Of a DNA stretch of 64,000 nucleotides, positions 63,016-64,000 are shown piece by piece (position 1 is the first letter of the stretch; every line of letters starts with the position of its first letter). This stretch comes from Roseibium sp. GTDB taxonomy: Bacteria > Pseudomonadota > Alphaproteobacteria > Rhizobiales > Stappiaceae. Under the pieces are notes generated by a model that searched no databases, was not told the origin of the DNA, and saw nothing but the letters and a program-made list of their open reading frames with translations. The translations under genes and the position numbers were made by a program. The stretch lies in assembly GCA_017643925.1 (NCBI GenBank), contig JAEPML010000002.1, forward strand, positions 62,001 to 126,000, written 5' to 3'.

Positions 63016-63543
63016 CTACTGACGTCTGAATTGCTGCTGTTGGTAGCGCTGCCGCTGATACCGCTGCGGCTGCGTGCGATTTCGCCGATATTGCTGCCGC
63101 TGATACTCTTGCCGCTGAAATTGCTGCGTTCCGCCTGTCGTGGTGCGGGCCTGCTGCTCCCGTTGAAGCAGGATCTGTTGTTGCCGGATTATTGCCTGTT
63201 GCCGCCTTTGCTCCCGGCGCAAGGCTTCCAGTTTGCGTTGCTGTTGCTCGATCCTTTGTCGCTCCAGCTCGAGCTCGAGCTGAAGTTGCCGCACGTCGAC
63301 CTGCGCAAGCTGCAGCAAATTCGAAACTGTGCCATGATCGAATGTTGCTGTTGCAGGTGCGCGAGCACCAGCCTTCAAGGAAGCATTGGCATTTTCCGTT
63401 CGCCAATCCCGATGATCCGGTATTGCTGCTGCAGAGGCAGGACACAGGAGCAAGAGCCAAAGCAAGCTGACAAGGAACAGCGCAGGCCATAGCTGGCCAG
63501 AAGGGGAGGAGGCCGGTGCCTCAACTGCGCTCAAGAGAACCAA
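63016..63543 (-). CDS. Secreted Gln/Arg-rich coiled-coil protein
   Basis: About 175 residues from TTG 63543 (start uncertain). A signal peptide is seen (hydrophobic LWPALFLVSLLWLLLLCPAS, ending ASAAAI). The mature chain has a long heptad-rich coiled coil with LELERQRIEQQQRKLEALR and a C-terminal repetitive tail in which QRQ/RQQ/QRY units alternate. It may be a periplasmic coiled-coil or bind nucleic acid or polysaccharide by its basic tail. Forward and other reverse frames over the same bases are low-complexity shadows. Confidence 0.6.
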   Translation of the reverse strand: MVLLSAVEAPASSPSGQLWPALFLVSLLWLLLLCPASAAAIPDHRDWRTENANASLKAGARAPATATFDHGTVSNLLQLAQVDVRQLQLELELERQRIEQQQRKLEALRREQRRQQAIIRQQQILLQREQQARTTTGGTQQFQRQEYQRQQYRRNRTQPQRYQRQRYQQQQFRRQ

Positions 63544-63815
63544 GTAGAATCCGATCTGTCATCAATGTCGTGCGTTACCCTACCTCTGCCTTACTAAGAG
63601 GATCTGCCTGAAATTGGGACAGTTCGAGTAAAATGATCAGATAACCCCAGCTTTCTTTGTGTTTGATGCCCGCTTTGCCCGAAACGGATCAGGCGCTTTG
63701 GGGTGTCGGGAAACCGGGTCGTTGTAGAAAAGCAGGAGAAATTCGGCCCGATTTCACTTTGAAGGCAGACGCCGCCCGGCGTCGCAGGACGGCTGTGTCA
63801 GTCCCTTTGAAACCC
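63544..63815. other. Intergenic region, nothing recognised
   Basis: About 270 bases between two reverse-strand genes. Contains an AT-rich stretch (63630-63665) that could be the promoter of the upstream-facing gene. No gene or repeat seen. Confidence 0.3.
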
Positions 63816-64000
63816 TCAGGCCGTATTTTGGATGACTTCGGCAACAGCCGGTGCAAGTTCGTCAAAATGCGAAATGACCTTGTCCGGGCCAAGCTCGGAC
63901 ACATGGACCGGCGTATAGCCGAAATCGACCGCGATGACCGGAATGCCGGCGTTGCGCGCTGCATTGATGTCCGTCCCGCTGTCTCCGATCATGATGGAGC
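63816..64000 (-). CDS. Phosphoglycolate phosphatase-like HAD hydrolase, C-terminal part
   Basis: Partial gene cut by the window edge. The visible frame has SIMIGDSGTDINAARNAGI, the HAD motif IV (GDSxxD) followed by AVDFGYTPVHVSEL, which is typical of Gph/PGP phosphatases. It ends VIQNTA. The stop is TGA at 63818-63816. Substrate likely 2-phosphoglycolate, but the N-terminus is absent. Confidence 0.88.
   Translation of the reverse strand, partial: SIMIGDSGTDINAARNAGIPVIAVDFGYTPVHVSELGPDKVISHFDELAPAVAEVIQNTA

Noticed and set aside
63031..63492. Leucine/proline-rich forward ORF and a Cys/Ala-rich reverse ORF at the Q/R-rich gene
   Set aside because: Low-complexity shadows of the repeated CAG/CGG-type codons; only the frame with signal peptide and coiled coil looks like a protein.
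1..64000. CRISPR arrays, transposases, prophage genes
   Set aside because: None recognised: no regularly spaced direct repeats, no DDE or tyrosine recombinase, no phage structural gene.

Overview
The window reads as a chromosomal segment of an alphaproteobacterium. Evidence: the plsX-fabH-ihfA-merR order, a DUF2842 protein beside a COX15-type heme A synthase (ctaA), DUF1194 and DUF3052 proteins, an AraC-type GlxA-family regulator, and a set of separate corrinoid/one-carbon proteins as found in marine Rhodobacterales and Stappiaceae. Moderately GC-rich coding DNA and palindromic CCCGGC...GCCGGG intergenic repeats also fit. A Roseibium/Labrenzia-like (Stappiaceae) host is my best guess; it is an inference from gene content, not a search result. 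No rRNA operon, CRISPR array, transposase or prophage was seen. One tRNA gene, tRNA-Pro(GGG), lies at 13252-13328.

Layout. 0.2-3.5 kb: fatty-acid/phospholipid genes plsX and fabH, then ihfA and a MerR-type regulator, closed by a strong terminator. 3.5-13.2 kb: a secreted glycerophosphodiesterase, a cytochrome P450, a GGDEF protein and a class III cyclase, then a looser stretch with a gene broken by one amber codon, an orphan hypothetical and a universal stress protein. 13.4-23.3 kb: an exopolysaccharide locus (ligase/polymerase, priming phosphoglycosyltransferase and GT4 glycosyltransferase in overlapping frames; export lipoprotein; Wzc-like co-polymerase without a Walker A motif; BcsL/CelD-like acetyltransferase; polysaccharide deacetylase). 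23.3-32.5 kb: ctaA, metY with an inverted repeat covering its ribosome-binding site, small membrane proteins, and various metabolic and regulatory genes.

32.6-40.9 kb: a one-carbon/corrinoid cluster: RACo/RamA-like reactivator, methyl-THF:corrinoid methyltransferase, MetF-like reductase, a small 'virulence factor' family protein, DUF1638, a free-standing corrinoid protein and formate-THF ligase. It looks like the pieces of a split MetH-type or corrinoid demethylation system; the homocysteine-binding or substrate-specific partner is not in the window. 41.1-42.9 kb: an orphan two-domain protein, alpha/beta-hydrolase fused to a metacaspase-like protease, with both catalytic sites apparently intact. 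This is the best candidate here for an undescribed effector.

43-56 kb: an XRE-cupin regulator, two orphan solute-binding proteins, the threonine-degradation pair kbl-tdh (with a Tdh lacking its structural-zinc cysteines), an SDR/AraC pair, a YcaQ-like glycosylase, a TauE permease, a GlxA-family regulator and a ferredoxin-NADP reductase. 56.4-62.9 kb: a nonulosonate-like sugar module (NeuB fused to a TIM-barrel isomerase-like domain, Gmd-like dehydratase with an altered substrate loop, CMP-sugar synthetase, methyltransferase) converging on a TPR-glycosyltransferase that resembles FlmG-type flagellin glycosyltransferases. The window ends in a Gln/Arg-rich secreted coiled-coil protein and the C-terminus of a phosphoglycolate-phosphatase-like HAD enzyme.
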